From NCBI RefSeq assembly GCF_000702905.1, contig NZ_JNKR01000014.1, forward strand, positions 1 to 57,718: a stretch of DNA of 57,718 nt, given 5' to 3'. Under the pieces are notes generated by a model, which saw nothing but the letters and a program-made list of their open reading frames with translations, was not told the origin of the DNA and did not search any database. A program made the translations under genes and the position numbers. Below, one piece after another: positions 7,205-16,482 of the stretch. Source of the DNA: Mitsuokella jalaludinii DSM 13811 (GTDB taxonomy: Bacteria; Bacillota; Negativicutes; Selenomonadales; Selenomonadaceae). How positions within the stretch are numbered: position 1 is the first letter of the stretch; each line of letters begins with the position of its first letter.

Positions 7205-8287
7205 TTATTTGATTTTGTTGAGGCGGTCGGCGAGTTTCTGGGCCGATTCGTCGTCGTAGGTGCAGGTCATGATGGGCTGTACGCCGAGCATGACCGTCTT
7301 GCCGTCGACATAGGCGGCGTCCTTGTTGTGACCGTTGTGGTAGGCCGCCGCGAGATTGCCGACAACGAAGTAGGAGCGCTCAGCACTAGACATATCACCG
7401 AGGGCAGCTGGCGTGACGAAGTCCTTGCCGTTGACCTTGACCGTGCCGTCCTTGACTGTCACGTGCTTGTTGCTGTACTCGTAGAGCTTCTTAGCATAGG
7501 CGTCGCGGCGGTCGCCGTCCGATGGATGGTCGGAGAGGAATTGCTGCATCACGTTTTCCTGTCCTTTGGACTTATCCATGACGCGCTGCCAGACCGCGGC
7601 ACAGGCACCCGGGTTGTAGTTGGAGTGGGTGATGTACTCGAAGGCCAGCGCATCTGCCTCGCGCTCCATCGGCTTCGTGATGTTGCGGTTGTTGATGACG
7701 TTCGCCACGATGACGCCGAGGTCCGTACCTGTCGCCGCGCCGAGGATCGACATGTTGAGGCTGCGCCGCGCGCCCTTGGCCGGATGGTCCTTCTGGCCAT
7801 GCCCCATTTCATGGCCGAGCACGACGGCAATCTCGTCGTCATTCGTCAGGACGCTGAAGAGCCCTGTGTTGATGCTCATGTTGTGCCCGAGCGTACAGAA
7901 GGCATTGAAGCTCTTGTCCTGATTGATGAAGTAGTTGTAGGGCTTGTCGTAGATCGTCGGATCGACCGCGCCGATTGCTGCCGTCAGGTTCGCCATGATG
8001 GTGTCGATCTTGTTGTTGTAGTAGGTGTTGTAGTTGACGCCGTACTGCTTCTTCATCTCCTCGAAGAACTCCTGGCGGCCTTCTTCGGAGTCATTGTACT
8101 TCTTGAGGAACGCTGTGAGCTGTGCATGCGCTGCCGCGCCCTGAATGCCAGCGCCGATGATGCTTCCCCACCCAAACTCCGCATGGGCGACTGATGCCGG
8201 GGCGAGCCCGTACGCGCCGGGAATCATGATCATACCCGCTGCGAGGACGGAGACGATTCGTTTCTGCAAGGATTTCTTGATTTTCAT
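7205..8287 (-). CDS. Secreted M48-family zinc metalloprotease
   Basis: Membrane-bound or periplasmic peptidase of the Ste24/HtpX/BepA clan. A signal peptide (IKKSLQKR, then a hydrophobic core VSVLAAGMIMIPGAYGLA ending AHA) spans about 33 residues. The zinc site is HEMGH at His159-His163, with the third ligand Glu210 in EREADALAFEY. TLGHNMSINTGLFSVL before it is typical of M48. BepA-like members usually help outer-membrane assembly, but the tetratricopeptide tail of BepA is absent, so the exact role is open. ATG 8287 is preferred: AAGGA lies 8 bases upstream, while an in-frame ATG at 8296 touches the ribosome site. It is monocistronic, with its own promoter and terminator. Length 360 aa. Confidence 0.88.
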   Translation of the reverse strand: MKIKKSLQKRIVSVLAAGMIMIPGAYGLAPASVAHAEFGWGSIIGAGIQGAAAHAQLTAFLKKYNDSEEGRQEFFEEMKKQYGVNYNTYYNNKIDTIMANLTAAIGAVDPTIYDKPYNYFINQDKSFNAFCTLGHNMSINTGLFSVLTNDDEIAVVLGHEMGHGQKDHPAKGARRSLNMSILGAATGTDLGVIVANVINNRNITKPMEREADALAFEYITHSNYNPGACAAVWQRVMDKSKGQENVMQQFLSDHPSDGDRRDAYAKKLYEYSNKHVTVKDGTVKVNGKDFVTPAALGDMSSAERSYFVVGNLAAAYHNGHNKDAAYVDGKTVMLGVQPIMTCTYDDESAQKLADRLNKIK

Positions 8288-8370
8288 AATGCTCATCCTT
8301 CCACTGCTGAGGTGCTATGCCATCAGACTGTCTTGAAAATGTATCCTCTGGATCTTGCTGGTTCACTTTT

Positions 8371-8399
8371 ATTATAGGGAGAATAGTGAGAAAAAACAA
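8371..8399 (-). promoter_or_regulatory. Promoter for the M48 protease gene
   Basis: On the minus strand TTGTTT (8399-8394), a 17-base spacer and TATAAT (8376-8371). The leader to the start codon is about 75 bases. The rest of the 250-base divergent gap shows no clear signal for the CBS gene. Confidence 0.65.
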
Positions 8400-8538
8400 G
8401 ATAAAGGCGGAAGATGCATACCGTGATTTGCAGAAAATTTTATGACAGGAAGGTAAATCGTCGAAAGATAGCGAATCCTTAAGCAAAGAGGGTGATTCCT
8501 CGTGTATTGTGCCATCAATCAGGAATGAGGTGTTTCAT

Positions 8539-8988
8539 ATGCTGGTGAAAGATATCATGACGAAGGATGTCGTTACGGTCAAGAAGGAGGCGTCGATCCG
8601 CGAGATTGCGCAGACGATCGTGGATCACGATGTCTCGGGGCTGCCGGTCATGGACGATGACGGCACGGTCTGCGGCATTGTCAGCGAGGGCGACCTCGTG
8701 CGCAAGGAGTTTGCGCCGGAACTGCCGGATGAGCTCTGCATCCTCGGCGCGGTCATCTACTACTCGGGCCTGCGCGAGTACCAGGACGCCTTCCGCAAGA
8801 TCGCGGCCATCTCGGCAGAGCAGCTCATGACGCAGAAGATCATCTCCGTCAAGGCAGACGATGATGTCAGCGAGGTGGCGAAGATCCTCTACAACAAGCA
8901 TGTCAAGCGCGTGCCTGTGCTCGACGAGAAGAAGCATCTGCTCGGCATCGTCAGCCGCCGCGACATCGTCAAGATGATGCTCGCGTGA
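8539..8988 (+). CDS. Two-CBS-domain protein
   Basis: Small cytoplasmic protein made of two CBS domains, which together bind adenine nucleotides and sense energy state; partner unknown. CBS 1 covers residues ~1-60 (LVKDIMTKDVVTVKKEASIR, then DHDVSGLPVMDDDGTVCGIV and SEGDLV). CBS 2 covers residues ~95-149 (LMTQKIISVKADDDVSEVAK, KRVPVLDEKKHLLGIVSRRD). The insert between them (LCILGAVIYYSGLREYQDAF) is usual for stand-alone CBS pairs in Firmicutes. GAGG at 8527-8530 is 8 bases before ATG 8539, so the upstream in-frame ATG at 8509 is rejected. The gene is single, with a terminator 22 bases after its stop. Confidence 0.92.
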   Translation: MLVKDIMTKDVVTVKKEASIREIAQTIVDHDVSGLPVMDDDGTVCGIVSEGDLVRKEFAPELPDELCILGAVIYYSGLREYQDAFRKIAAISAEQLMTQKIISVKADDDVSEVAKILYNKHVKRVPVLDEKKHLLGIVSRRDIVKMMLA

Positions 8989-9010
8989 TTCCCTCTGCCG
9001 CTTCATCAAG

Positions 9011-9046
9011 GCCGGTCTCCGTGATTTTTGCGGAGGCCGGCTTTTC
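9011..9046 (+). terminator. Rho-independent terminator after the CBS gene
   Basis: An 11-bp stem (9011-9021 with 9031-9041, one wobble) followed by TTTTCCTT. Confidence 0.8.
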
Positions 9047-9126
9047 CTTGTCCTCTCATTTTCTTTGTTGCATGCTCTTCTTGACAGAAATATTTTCACA
9101 GCATCTCTCCAGCGCGATGAGTTTTC

Positions 9127-9155
9127 TTGACACTAAAGGAAAAAATCTGTAAGAT
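9127..9155 (+). promoter_or_regulatory. Promoter for rny
   Basis: A consensus TTGACA (9127-9132), a 17-base spacer and TAAGAT (9150-9155). Its position rules out translation starts before about 9162. Confidence 0.75.
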
Positions 9156-9192
9156 AGAAAGGTATAGTTATGTCACAACTACCGATATAAAT

Positions 9193-10767
9193 ATGCATGA
9201 AAGCAAAAAAACGAAAAGGGGGGTGAATATTATCGTTACAATAATATTAGCGGTAATAGTAGCAGCATTCGTCGGCGCGAGTGTCGGCTACGTCATGCGC
9301 AAGCGCACGGCGGAGTCGCAGATCGGCTCGGCGGAAGCTGAAGCAAAACGGATTGTAGATGATGCAGCCCAGCGTGGCGAGACGAAGAAGAAAGAAGCTC
9401 TGCTCGAGGCGAAGGAAGACATCCATCGCCTGCGCCAGGAACTCGACCGTGAGACGAAAGAACGTCGCTCGGAACTCCAGCGCCAGGAGCGCCGCGTCGT
9501 CCAGAAAGAGGAGAACCTCGACCGCAAGCTCGATTCCATCGAGAAGCGCGAAGAATCCTTGTCGCGCAAGGAAGCGCGCCTCGACAAGAGCCAGGCTGCC
9601 GTCAATGAGATGCACGAGCAGCAGAAGGCAGAGCTCGAGCGCATCTCGGGCCTGACGGCAGAGGAAGCCCGCACGACTCTCATGGCAGAGGCAGAGGAAG
9701 AGCTCAAGCACGAGAAGGCCATGAAGATCAAGGAGTACGAGCAGCAGGTGAAGGATGAGTCGGACAAGAAGGCTCGCGAAATCCTCTCGACGGCCATCCA
9801 GCGCTGCGCTGCCGACCACGTCGCCGAGACGACCGTCTCTGTCGTCGCTCTGCCGAACGATGAGATGAAGGGGCGCATCATCGGCCGCGAGGGCCGCAAC
9901 ATCCGCACGCTCGAGACGCTGACAGGCATCGACCTCATCATCGACGACACGCCGGAAGCTGTCATCTTGTCGGGCTTCGACCCGGTGCGCCGCGAAATCG
10001 CTCGCATTGCGCTCGAGAAGCTCATCCAGGACGGCCGCATCCATCCGGCCCGCATCGAGGAGATGGTCGAGAAGGCGAAACGCGAAGTCGACCAGCGCAT
10101 CAAGGAAGCCGGCGAGCAGGCGACGTTCGAGACGGGCGTCCACGGACTCCATCCGGAGCTCGTCCGTCTGCTCGGCCGCCTGCGCTACCGCACGAGCTAC
10201 GGCCAGAACGTGCTCAATCATTCCATCGAAGTCGCGCACCTCGCCGGTGTCATGGCAGCTGAGCTCGGCTGTGATGTCATGCTCGCGAAGCGCGGCGGTC
10301 TGCTGCACGATATTGGCAAGGCCATCGACCACGAGGTCGAGGGTTCGCATACGACCATCGGTGCCGATATCGCCCGCAAGTACCGCGAGTCGAAAGACGT
10401 CATCAATGCGATCCTCTCGCATCACGGTGATGTCGAAGCGACGAGCGTCGAATCGGTTCTCGTGTCGGCTGCTGACGCTGTTTCAGCAGCGCGTCCGGGT
10501 GCACGCCGCGAGAGCCTTGAGTCGTATCTCAAGCGCCTCAAGAGCCTCGAGGGGATTGCCGAATCCTTCGACGGCGTCGAGCGCTGCTTTGCCATCCAGG
10601 CAGGCCGCGAAATCCGTGTCATGGTCAAGCCGGACAAGGTTGACGATGCGGAGGCCGCAGCACTCGCTCATAACATTGTCAAGAAGATCGAAGACGAGCT
10701 CGAGTATCCGGGGCAGATCAAGGCCACGGTCATCCGCGAGACGCGCGTCGTCGATTATGCAAAATAA
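9193..10767 (+). CDS. rny: Ribonuclease Y
   Basis: Membrane-anchored endoribonuclease that starts decay of many mRNAs. Domains in order: an N-terminal transmembrane helix ([20 protein letters not shown], ~13-32); a long charged coiled coil (~45-200); a KH RNA-binding domain ([15 protein letters not shown] from residue 227); and an HD phosphohydrolase domain with the metal-binding His372-Asp373 in LLHDIGKA. Length about 524 aa matches the family. The start is uncertain: ATG 9193 lacks a good ribosome site, while GTG 9223 sits directly against AAGGGGGG, too close for normal use. A GTG start would give [10 protein letters not shown], close to the usual short N-terminus. It heads the rny/ymdB/spoVS region, an order also known in Bacillus. 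Confidence 0.95.
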   Translation: MHESKKTKRGVNIIVTIILAVIVAAFVGASVGYVMRKRTAESQIGSAEAEAKRIVDDAAQRGETKKKEALLEAKEDIHRLRQELDRETKERRSELQRQERRVVQKEENLDRKLDSIEKREESLSRKEARLDKSQAAVNEMHEQQKAELERISGLTAEEARTTLMAEAEEELKHEKAMKIKEYEQQVKDESDKKAREILSTAIQRCAADHVAETTVSVVALPNDEMKGRIIGREGRNIRTLETLTGIDLIIDDTPEAVILSGFDPVRREIARIALEKLIQDGRIHPARIEEMVEKAKREVDQRIKEAGEQATFETGVHGLHPELVRLLGRLRYRTSYGQNVLNHSIEVAHLAGVMAAELGCDVMLAKRGGLLHDIGKAIDHEVEGSHTTIGADIARKYRESKDVINAILSHHGDVEATSVESVLVSAADAVSAARPGARRESLESYLKRLKSLEGIAESFDGVERCFAIQAGREIRVMVKPDKVDDAEAAALAHNIVKKIEDELEYPGQIKATVIRETRVVDYAK

Positions 10768-10780
10768 ACGGTTCTGCTGT

Positions 10781-10814
10781 ACTGAGGGTGCGGGCTTTGT
10801 CCCGGACCCTCAGT
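10781..10814 (+). other. Strong intercistronic hairpin after rny
   Basis: ACTGAGGGTGCGGG (10781-10794) pairs with CCCGGACCCTCAGT (10801-10814) at 13 of 14 positions around CTTTGT. There is no T-run, so it looks more like an RNA processing or stability element than a terminator. It ends 19 bases before the next start. Confidence 0.6.
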
Positions 10815-10833
10815 CTGTTAAGAGGATACTATC

Positions 10834-11379
10834 ATGTTTGGTTTCAGATCACAGCGCAGCAAAGAGGAGGAGAAGGCAGGCATCCAGTTCCTGGCTTCGA
10901 TGCTCGTCTGCTATCCGGAGATCAGCTCTTTGTCGTACGATCCGCGACGCTCGACGCTGACGTTTGAGTTCATCGTACGCGGCGATTACCCCGCACGCGA
11001 GCTCGATGCCTTTGCGCGGCTTCTCTCGGAGAGCATTGAGACATACCACGTGCTGGTCGCCGACGAAGAGGTCGGCGCCAACATCTGGGTCGAGGAAGTC
11101 TCTGCCGAGAAAAAGACGGTCATGTTCCATGTCGAGCGCGATGTCATGACACTCGAGCGCGACGAGCTGACGCTCATCGCACGCCTGTTCACGGAGCGCT
11201 TCGGCAAGGCGCTGCTCGTCGACGAGCACTCGCTGCAGAAGCTCGAAGAGGACTTCGCGACGGTGCAGAGTGAGCTTCTTGACCAGATGCTCGACCAGGT
11301 CCAGCGACGGGAGTTCCGCTTCCGCATGCACATGGTCGGCCTGCGCGAGAACGACCGCGTCGTCGTCTACAATCGCTGA
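10834..11379 (+). CDS. Protein of unknown function between rny and ymdB
   Basis: Not recognised. 181 aa, soluble, no signal peptide or membrane segment. The sequence is rich in acidic and hydrophobic alternation (ISSLSYDPRRSTLTFEFIV, then ANIWVEEVSAEKKTVMFHVE), suggesting an alpha/beta fold with a beta-meander. A helical C-terminal third follows (LQKLEEDFATVQSELLDQML) with the basic end VQRREFRFRMHMVGLREND. AGAGGA at 10821-10826 lies 7 bases upstream of the ATG. It is in the same transcript direction as rny and ymdB, 38 bases before ymdB, so a role tied to RNA turnover or its regulation is possible but unproven. No frameshift or unusual codon use was noticed. Confidence 0.75.
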   Translation: MFGFRSQRSKEEEKAGIQFLASMLVCYPEISSLSYDPRRSTLTFEFIVRGDYPARELDAFARLLSESIETYHVLVADEEVGANIWVEEVSAEKKTVMFHVERDVMTLERDELTLIARLFTERFGKALLVDEHSLQKLEEDFATVQSELLDQMLDQVQRREFRFRMHMVGLRENDRVVVYNR

Positions 11380-11417
11380 CGCGCTGATACGCTGCTGTGC
11401 AGAAGAAAGAGGGAGAT

Positions 11418-12206
11418 ATGTTGAAAGTCATGCTGGTAGGAGATGTCATCGGCCACTCGGGCCGACGGGCATTCTGCAAGATCACGCCGAAGCTGCGCAA
11501 GGAGAAGGCTATTGACGTCGTCATCGTCAATGGCGAGAACTCCGCGGGCGGCAAGGGCTTCACACGCAAGTCGCTCGATGAGCTCTATCGCGGCGGTGCC
11601 GATGTCATCACATCGGGTAATCACGTCTGGGACAAGCGGGATGTGCTCGAGTTCATCGATCAGGAGCCATTCCTGATCCGCCCAGCCAATTATCCAGAGG
11701 GCACGCCTGGCAAGGGCTGGTGCTCGTACCCGTTCAAGGCGAAGAACATCGGTGTCATGAACCTCTCGGGCCGCGCCTTCATGCCGCCACTCGACTGCCC
11801 CTTCCAGAAGGTCGAGGAGCTCCTGCACGAGATGCAGGATGAGTGCGACATCATTTTCCTGGACTTCCATGCAGAGACGACGTCCGAGAAGATTGCAATG
11901 GGCTGGTACCTCGATGGCCGCGTCAACGGCGTCGTCGGCACGCACACACACGTGCAGACAGCCGATGAGCGCATCCTGCCGCAGGGCACGGCCTATATCA
12001 CGGATCTCGGCATGGTCGGTCCGCGCGACTCTGTGCTCGGCGTCAAGACTGACCTCATCCTCAAGAAGTTCACGACGGCCATGCCCGTCCGCTTCGATGT
12101 CGCTGAAGGCCCCTGCGTCTACTCAGCCTTGATCGTCGAGATCGACACGGCGACAAATAAGACCTGCGGCATCGAGCGCATCATGCTGCAGGAAGATGCG
12201 CTCTGA
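11418..12206 (+). CDS. ymdB: YmdB-family metallophosphoesterase
   Basis: Calcineurin-like di-metal phosphodiesterase; Bacillus YmdB hydrolyses 2',3'-cAMP and influences biofilm and sporulation decisions. The metal site motifs are visible: LVGDVIG at the start, VVIVNGENSAGGKG, ITSGNHVWDKRD, IIFLDFHAETTSEK, and VGTHTHVQTADERILP near residues 170-185. YITDLGMVGPRDSVLG closes the fold. Length 262 aa is normal. ATG 11418 is 4 bases from GAGGG (11409-11413); TTG 11421, giving MKVMLVGD, is at a better 7 bases and matches family N-termini, so either may be the true start. It is followed 153 bases later by spoVS, as in Bacillus. Confidence 0.93.
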   Translation: MLKVMLVGDVIGHSGRRAFCKITPKLRKEKAIDVVIVNGENSAGGKGFTRKSLDELYRGGADVITSGNHVWDKRDVLEFIDQEPFLIRPANYPEGTPGKGWCSYPFKAKNIGVMNLSGRAFMPPLDCPFQKVEELLHEMQDECDIIFLDFHAETTSEKIAMGWYLDGRVNGVVGTHTHVQTADERILPQGTAYITDLGMVGPRDSVLGVKTDLILKKFTTAMPVRFDVAEGPCVYSALIVEIDTATNKTCGIERIMLQEDAL

Positions 12207-12359
12207 GCACGGAGTGCAAACACACTTTTGAGAAATAGCGCGGGAAAAGAAGGATTTCCATACTCGATGACGAATAATAGAAACTAGTGATAGTATGAAT
12301 AACAGCATGCATAGCGATTCATATTCCAGCAGTAGGTGAACAAGGAGGTCGTGCTAATC

Positions 12360-12620
12360 ATGGAAGTCTTGAAAGTTTCTGCAAAGTCGAATCCGAATTC
12401 TGTTGCCGGCGCATTGGCTGGCGTAATCCGTGAGAATGGGAGTGCGGAGATGCAGGCCATCGGAGCCGGTGCGCTCAATCAGGCCGTCAAGGCCGTCGCG
12501 ATTGCCCGTGGCTTTGTCGCACCACACGGCGTCGATCTCATCTGCATCCCGGCCTTCACCGACATCAAGATCGACGGGGAAGAGCGCACGGCAATCAAGC
12601 TGATTGTGGAGCCCCGCTGA
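12360..12620 (+). CDS. spoVS: Stage V sporulation protein S (SpoVS/Alba-like)
   Basis: Small Alba-like nucleic-acid-binding protein conserved in Bacilli, Clostridia and relatives; needed for late sporulation in Bacillus but also found in non-spore-formers. 86 aa starting MEVLKVSAKSNPNSVAGALA, then IGAGALNQAVKAVAIARGFV and the C-terminal FTDIKIDGEERTAIKLIVEP. This is a near-textbook SpoVS of normal length. AAGGAGG at 12342-12348 lies 11 bases before ATG 12360. An in-frame GTG at 12351 is too close to it. The 150-base gap in front probably carries a separate promoter, although no convincing -35/-10 pair was found. Confidence 0.96.
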   Translation: MEVLKVSAKSNPNSVAGALAGVIRENGSAEMQAIGAGALNQAVKAVAIARGFVAPHGVDLICIPAFTDIKIDGEERTAIKLIVEPR

Positions 12621-12667
12621 GGCGGCTCTGGTGATGGATCAAGAGACGATTTAGGAGTGAAATCAGG

Positions 12668-13498
12668 ATGCCAAGTGATCTGCATATGCACACGACGTAC
12701 TCGGACGGCAAATTGACGCCTGAGGAACTCGTGGCAAAGGCGAAGGAGGCTGGCCTCACGTACATGGCCATCACGGACCACGATACCGTGGAAGGGATCA
12801 GCCATCTCTACGAGAACGGCCTGTACCCGGCGAGGGGGATACACATCATCCCCGGGATAGAGTTCAGCGCGCATCATCCGACGCGTGAAATCCACATCTT
12901 GGGATACAATGTCGACATCTATTACGGGGAACTCGTCGATAAGCTCAACGATGTCACAGAGGCGCGCTGGACGCGCTTCAGCGAGATGGTGGAGAAGCTC
13001 CAGCATCTCGGCTATGAGATCAGTGAGACAGAGGTCCTGACGATTGCGGGCACGAGCCGTTCCATCAGCCGCTCTCACATCGGCCGCGTCCTCGTCAAGA
13101 AGGGGTATTTCCCGACGGTCCGTGATGCCTTTGAAGCGATGCTCATGAAGGGCAAGCCCGCCTATGTGCCGCATTATCACCTCGAGGTCGAGGACATCAT
13201 CGGCCTCATCAAGGCGGCTGGCGGTACTCCCGTGCTCGCGCACCCGAAGCTTATCGGCGACGACAGGCTTGTCGAGGAGCTCTGTTGCCGCGGCATCGAG
13301 GGTCTCGAGGTCTTCTATCCGCAGCACGATGAAGCTGACACAGCGCGCTATCTCGACATGGCGAAGCGCTATCAGCTGCTCGTGACGGGCGGCTCAGATT
13401 ACCATGGCTTCGCGACGCGCTACCCGCAGGACCTCGGCGTCTTCACCATCGATGACTGCTGGGCGGAGAAACTATACCGCCCGGCCCAGAAACTCTAA
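12668..13498 (+). CDS. PHP-domain phosphoesterase (RNase AM/YciV-like)
   Basis: Metal-dependent phosphoesterase of the PHP family. The E. coli relative YciV (RNase AM) trims 5' ends of RNA and hydrolyses 3',5'-nucleoside bisphosphates. PHP motifs are intact: DLHMHTTYSDG (His6, His8), AITDHDTVEG (residues 37-46), PGIEFSAHH, VLAHP and GGSDYHG near residue 240. Length 276 aa fits. It lies 47 bases after spoVS and 16 bases before the P-loop/Asp23 gene, so it is likely co-transcribed with them. Its neighbourhood with rny and ymdB suggests RNA metabolism, an inference from context. AGGAG at 12652-12656 is 11 bases upstream of the start. Confidence 0.88.
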   Translation: MPSDLHMHTTYSDGKLTPEELVAKAKEAGLTYMAITDHDTVEGISHLYENGLYPARGIHIIPGIEFSAHHPTREIHILGYNVDIYYGELVDKLNDVTEARWTRFSEMVEKLQHLGYEISETEVLTIAGTSRSISRSHIGRVLVKKGYFPTVRDAFEAMLMKGKPAYVPHYHLEVEDIIGLIKAAGGTPVLAHPKLIGDDRLVEELCCRGIEGLEVFYPQHDEADTARYLDMAKRYQLLVTGGSDYHGFATRYPQDLGVFTIDDCWAEKLYRPAQKL

Positions 13499-13514
13499 AA
13501 GCAAGGGGAAAAAG

Positions 13515-14348
13515 ATGGATGTCATTGCCTTAGTCGGTCCGAGTGGGACCGGAAAGAGTCATCGCGCGCTGATTGTCGCGCATAAGAATGGTGCCGATGC
13601 CATCATCGATGATGGCATCCTCATCAAGGACGGCAAGATCTTGGCGGGCCACTCTGCCAAGAAGGAGCAGAGCAAGATCATGGCCGTCCGCCGGGCTATC
13701 TTTGTACTGCCGGGTCATGCAGAGGAGGTGCGCAAGGCCATCGAGAACTCGAAGCCGCACCGCATCCTGATCCTCGGCACCTCGGAGAACATGGTCCAGA
13801 AGATCACGAAGGCCCTGCGCCTGCCGCCCATCGCGAAGATCATCCGCATCGAGGACATCGCGACGCGGTCGGAGATGGAGAAGGCGCGCTTCTACCGCGT
13901 CAAGCAGGGCAAGCACATCATCCCTGTGCCGACGATCGAGCTCAAGCCGCATTTCTCCGGCTATCTCATCGATCCGCTGCAGTCGTTCTTCAAGCGTTCC
14001 TCGACGCGGCGCCGCCGCCTCGGCGAGAAGTCCATTGTGCGGCCGGTCTTCAGCTATTACGGCAAGCTCATCATCGATGATTCGGCCATCAAGGGCATCG
14101 TGCGCCACGTCATCCTCGCAGAGGGGCCTTTCAGCAAGGTCAGCGATGTGGAGGTCAAGCACCTCTTCGTCGGCGATGAGGACCAGGGACTGCGCATCTC
14201 CTGCAACGTCGTGCTGACGTACGGCAACCACATCCCGACGCTCTTGAAGCAGGCGCAGGAGAAGGTCACGAGCCATGTCGAGTTCATGACCGGCATGATT
14301 GTCCACGAGGTGGACATCGTCGTCAAGACACTCTACGTACGAGCATGA
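13515..14348 (+). CDS. P-loop NTPase fused to an Asp23/Gls24-type domain
   Basis: Function unknown. Residues 1 to about 165 form a nucleotide-binding domain with Walker A GPSGTGKS at residues 8-15, followed by IIDDGILIKDGKILAGHSAK and a basic stretch near SFFKRSSTRRRRLGEKS. The last ~100 residues (YYGKLIIDDSAIKGIVRHVI, then VLTYGNHIPTLLKQAQEKV, ending VVKTLYVRA) match the Asp23/Gls24 fold, usually found in membrane-associated envelope-stress proteins. AAGGGG at 13503-13508 is 6 bases before ATG 13515; longer frames extending into the PHP gene are rejected. No membrane segment. It sits 16 bases after the PHP gene and is separated from ftsH by a terminator. How ATP binding couples to the Asp23 part is not known to me. 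Confidence 0.8.
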   Translation: MDVIALVGPSGTGKSHRALIVAHKNGADAIIDDGILIKDGKILAGHSAKKEQSKIMAVRRAIFVLPGHAEEVRKAIENSKPHRILILGTSENMVQKITKALRLPPIAKIIRIEDIATRSEMEKARFYRVKQGKHIIPVPTIELKPHFSGYLIDPLQSFFKRSSTRRRRLGEKSIVRPVFSYYGKLIIDDSAIKGIVRHVILAEGPFSKVSDVEVKHLFVGDEDQGLRISCNVVLTYGNHIPTLLKQAQEKVTSHVEFMTGMIVHEVDIVVKTLYVRA

Positions 14349-14352
14349 TCGT

Positions 14353-14384
14353 GCCCCCGCGAGAGGCTGCGGGGGCTTTTCTTT
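14353..14384 (+). terminator. Terminator before ftsH
   Basis: A perfect 8-bp stem GCCCCCGC/GCGGGGGC (14353-14360 with 14369-14376) then TTTTCTTT. It ends 18 bases before the ftsH start, so it may act as an attenuator. Confidence 0.75.
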
Positions 14385-14401
14385 ATCTGGAGGTGACTAC
14401 T

Positions 14402-16381
14402 ATGAAAGAAGTCAAATCGCCAAAGAAGCCGATGGCTTTTTACTATATCGTCGTCTTGGCCCTGATCCTTCTCTTCAACGAGATGGCCAGGCCTTACATG
14501 GAGCAGGCACAGATCGTGCCGGTCGACTACAGCACGTTCATGCAGTCCATCGACGACAAGACGGTCGACCACGTCGAGATCCAGTCGAACCAGATCCTCT
14601 ACACGGTCAAGGACGACCACAAGAAGTACAAGACCGGCATCATGAACGATCCGACGCTGGCGCAGCGACTGATGGGGTCGGGGGCGACCTTCACACAGGA
14701 TATCAAGGAGGAGACATCGCCGCTCATGAGTTTCTTCCTGGCCTGGATCCTGCCGCTCTTGATTTTCTTCGCCATTGGCCAGTATATGAGCCGCAAGATC
14801 ATGGACCGGGCAGGGGGTAACTCGATGATGTTCGGCGGCTCAGGCAATCAGGCGAAGATATACGTGCCATCGTCGGAGGGCATCCACTTCAGTGATGTGG
14901 CTGGCGAGGATGAGGCCAAGGAGAACCTCTCCGAGATTGTCGACTATCTGCACAATCCTGCGAAGTACACGAGCATCGGCGCCTCGATGCCGAAGGGCGT
15001 GCTGCTCGTCGGCCCTCCGGGCACCGGCAAGACGATGCTCGCGAAGGCTGTCGCCGGCGAGGCCAATGTGCCGTTCTTCTCGATTGCCGGCTCGGAGTTC
15101 GTCGAGATGTTCGTCGGCATGGGTGCTTCGAAGGTCCGCGATCTCTTCAAGCAGGCCAAGGAGAAGGCGCCGTGCATCGTCTTCATCGATGAGATCGATG
15201 CAATCGGCCAGAAGCGCACGGGCGCGGCGATGGGCAATGACGAGCGCGAGCAGACGCTCAATCAGCTGTTGACCGAGATGGACGGCTTTGAGGGCAACAC
15301 GGGTGTCATCATCCTCGCGGCGACGAACCGCCCGGATTCTCTCGACCCGGCGCTACTGCGCCCGGGCCGCTTTGACCGCCGCGTGCCAGTCGAACTGCCG
15401 GACCTCAAGGGGCGCGAGGATATCCTCAAGGTCCATGCAAAAAAGGTCCGCATGGCAGACGATGTCAACTTCCACACGATCGCGCGCATGGCCGCCGGTG
15501 CCTCTGGCGCAGAGCTCGCCAACATCATCAACGAGGGCGCTCTGCGCGCTGTGCGCTCGGGCCGCAGCGAGGTGACGGAGGCGGATCTCGAGGAGAGCAT
15601 CGAGGTCGTCATCGCTGGCTACCAGAAGAAGAACGCCATCCTGTCGGATGCCGAGAAGCGCACGGTCGCCTATCACGAGATCGGCCATGCGCTCGTCGCG
15701 GCTCTGCAGTCGCACTCCGCACCGGTTCAGAAGATCACCATCATCCCGCGCACGTCAGGTGCTCTCGGCTACACGATGCAGGTCGAGCAGCAGGATAAGT
15801 ACATTCTCTCCCGCGAGGAGCTCGAGAACAAGATCGCGACGTTCACGGCCGGCCGCGCAGCCGAGGAGGTCAAGTTCGGCCTCGTCAGCACGGGCGCCTC
15901 GAATGATATCGAGCAGGCGACGAAGCTCGCCCGTGCGATGATCACGCGCTACGGCATGAGCGAGGAATTCGACATGGTCGCCATGGAGACGGTCAATAAC
16001 CGCTACCTCGGCGGCGACACGAGCCTGACCTGCTCTGCTGCCACGCAGCAGCAGATCGACAAGAAGGTCGTCGAGCTCGTGCGCAAGCAGCACGAGAAGG
16101 CCATCGGCCTATTGAAGGCCCACATGGACAAGCTTGACGCGCTCGCCTCCTACCTCTACGAGAAGGAGACAATCACCGGCGAAGAGTTCATGAAGATCCT
16201 CGAAGGTGACAAAGCGGAAGAACCGCAGGTCGAAGCCGCCGAGCAGAAACTCCTCGCAGATGAAGCGAAAGATGACAGGGCGGATGCCGAAAAGGCGAAG
16301 AAGCTCGCTTTCCTGCCGGAAGAGGAGCGTGGCAGCGAGACGAAGCCCAATCCCGATGAAGTGAAGAACGATAACGCATAA
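14402..16381 (+). CDS. ftsH: ATP-dependent zinc metalloprotease FtsH
   Basis: Hexameric membrane AAA+ protease degrading damaged membrane proteins and regulatory proteins. Two transmembrane helices (about residues 11-27 and 108-127) flank an extracytoplasmic domain. The AAA module has Walker A GPPGTGKT (204-211), Walker [12 protein letters not shown], and the second region of homology with RPGRFDRRV. The zinc site is HEIGH (His425, His429), with Asp502 in [10 protein letters not shown] as probable third ligand. A charged, low-complexity tail fills the last ~50 residues. GGAGGT at 14389-14394 is 7 bases before ATG 14402; the in-frame ATG at 14345 precedes the terminator hairpin and is rejected. 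Length 659 aa is normal. The 14353-14384 hairpin may limit read-through from upstream. Confidence 0.97.
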   Translation: MKEVKSPKKPMAFYYIVVLALILLFNEMARPYMEQAQIVPVDYSTFMQSIDDKTVDHVEIQSNQILYTVKDDHKKYKTGIMNDPTLAQRLMGSGATFTQDIKEETSPLMSFFLAWILPLLIFFAIGQYMSRKIMDRAGGNSMMFGGSGNQAKIYVPSSEGIHFSDVAGEDEAKENLSEIVDYLHNPAKYTSIGASMPKGVLLVGPPGTGKTMLAKAVAGEANVPFFSIAGSEFVEMFVGMGASKVRDLFKQAKEKAPCIVFIDEIDAIGQKRTGAAMGNDEREQTLNQLLTEMDGFEGNTGVIILAATNRPDSLDPALLRPGRFDRRVPVELPDLKGREDILKVHAKKVRMADDVNFHTIARMAAGASGAELANIINEGALRAVRSGRSEVTEADLEESIEVVIAGYQKKNAILSDAEKRTVAYHEIGHALVAALQSHSAPVQKITIIPRTSGALGYTMQVEQQDKYILSREELENKIATFTAGRAAEEVKFGLVSTGASNDIEQATKLARAMITRYGMSEEFDMVAMETVNNRYLGGDTSLTCSAATQQQIDKKVVELVRKQHEKAIGLLKAHMDKLDALASYLYEKETITGEEFMKILEGDKAEEPQVEAAEQKLLADEAKDDRADAEKAKKLAFLPEEERGSETKPNPDEVKNDNA

Positions 16382-16404
16382 AGGATGATGACCTGGATAC
16401 AAAA

Positions 16405-16434
16405 AGGCCGCCCCCTTGTTGATGGGGGCGGCCT
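16405..16434. terminator. Bidirectional terminator between ftsH and the aminotransferase gene
   Basis: A perfect 11-bp stem (16405-16415 with 16424-16434) preceded by AAAAA and followed by CTTTG, between converging genes. Confidence 0.8.
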
Positions 16435-16482
16435 CTTTGTGTCGGGGCTCATTTCATTGTCGGAGATGTGCAGTGAAGCGTA

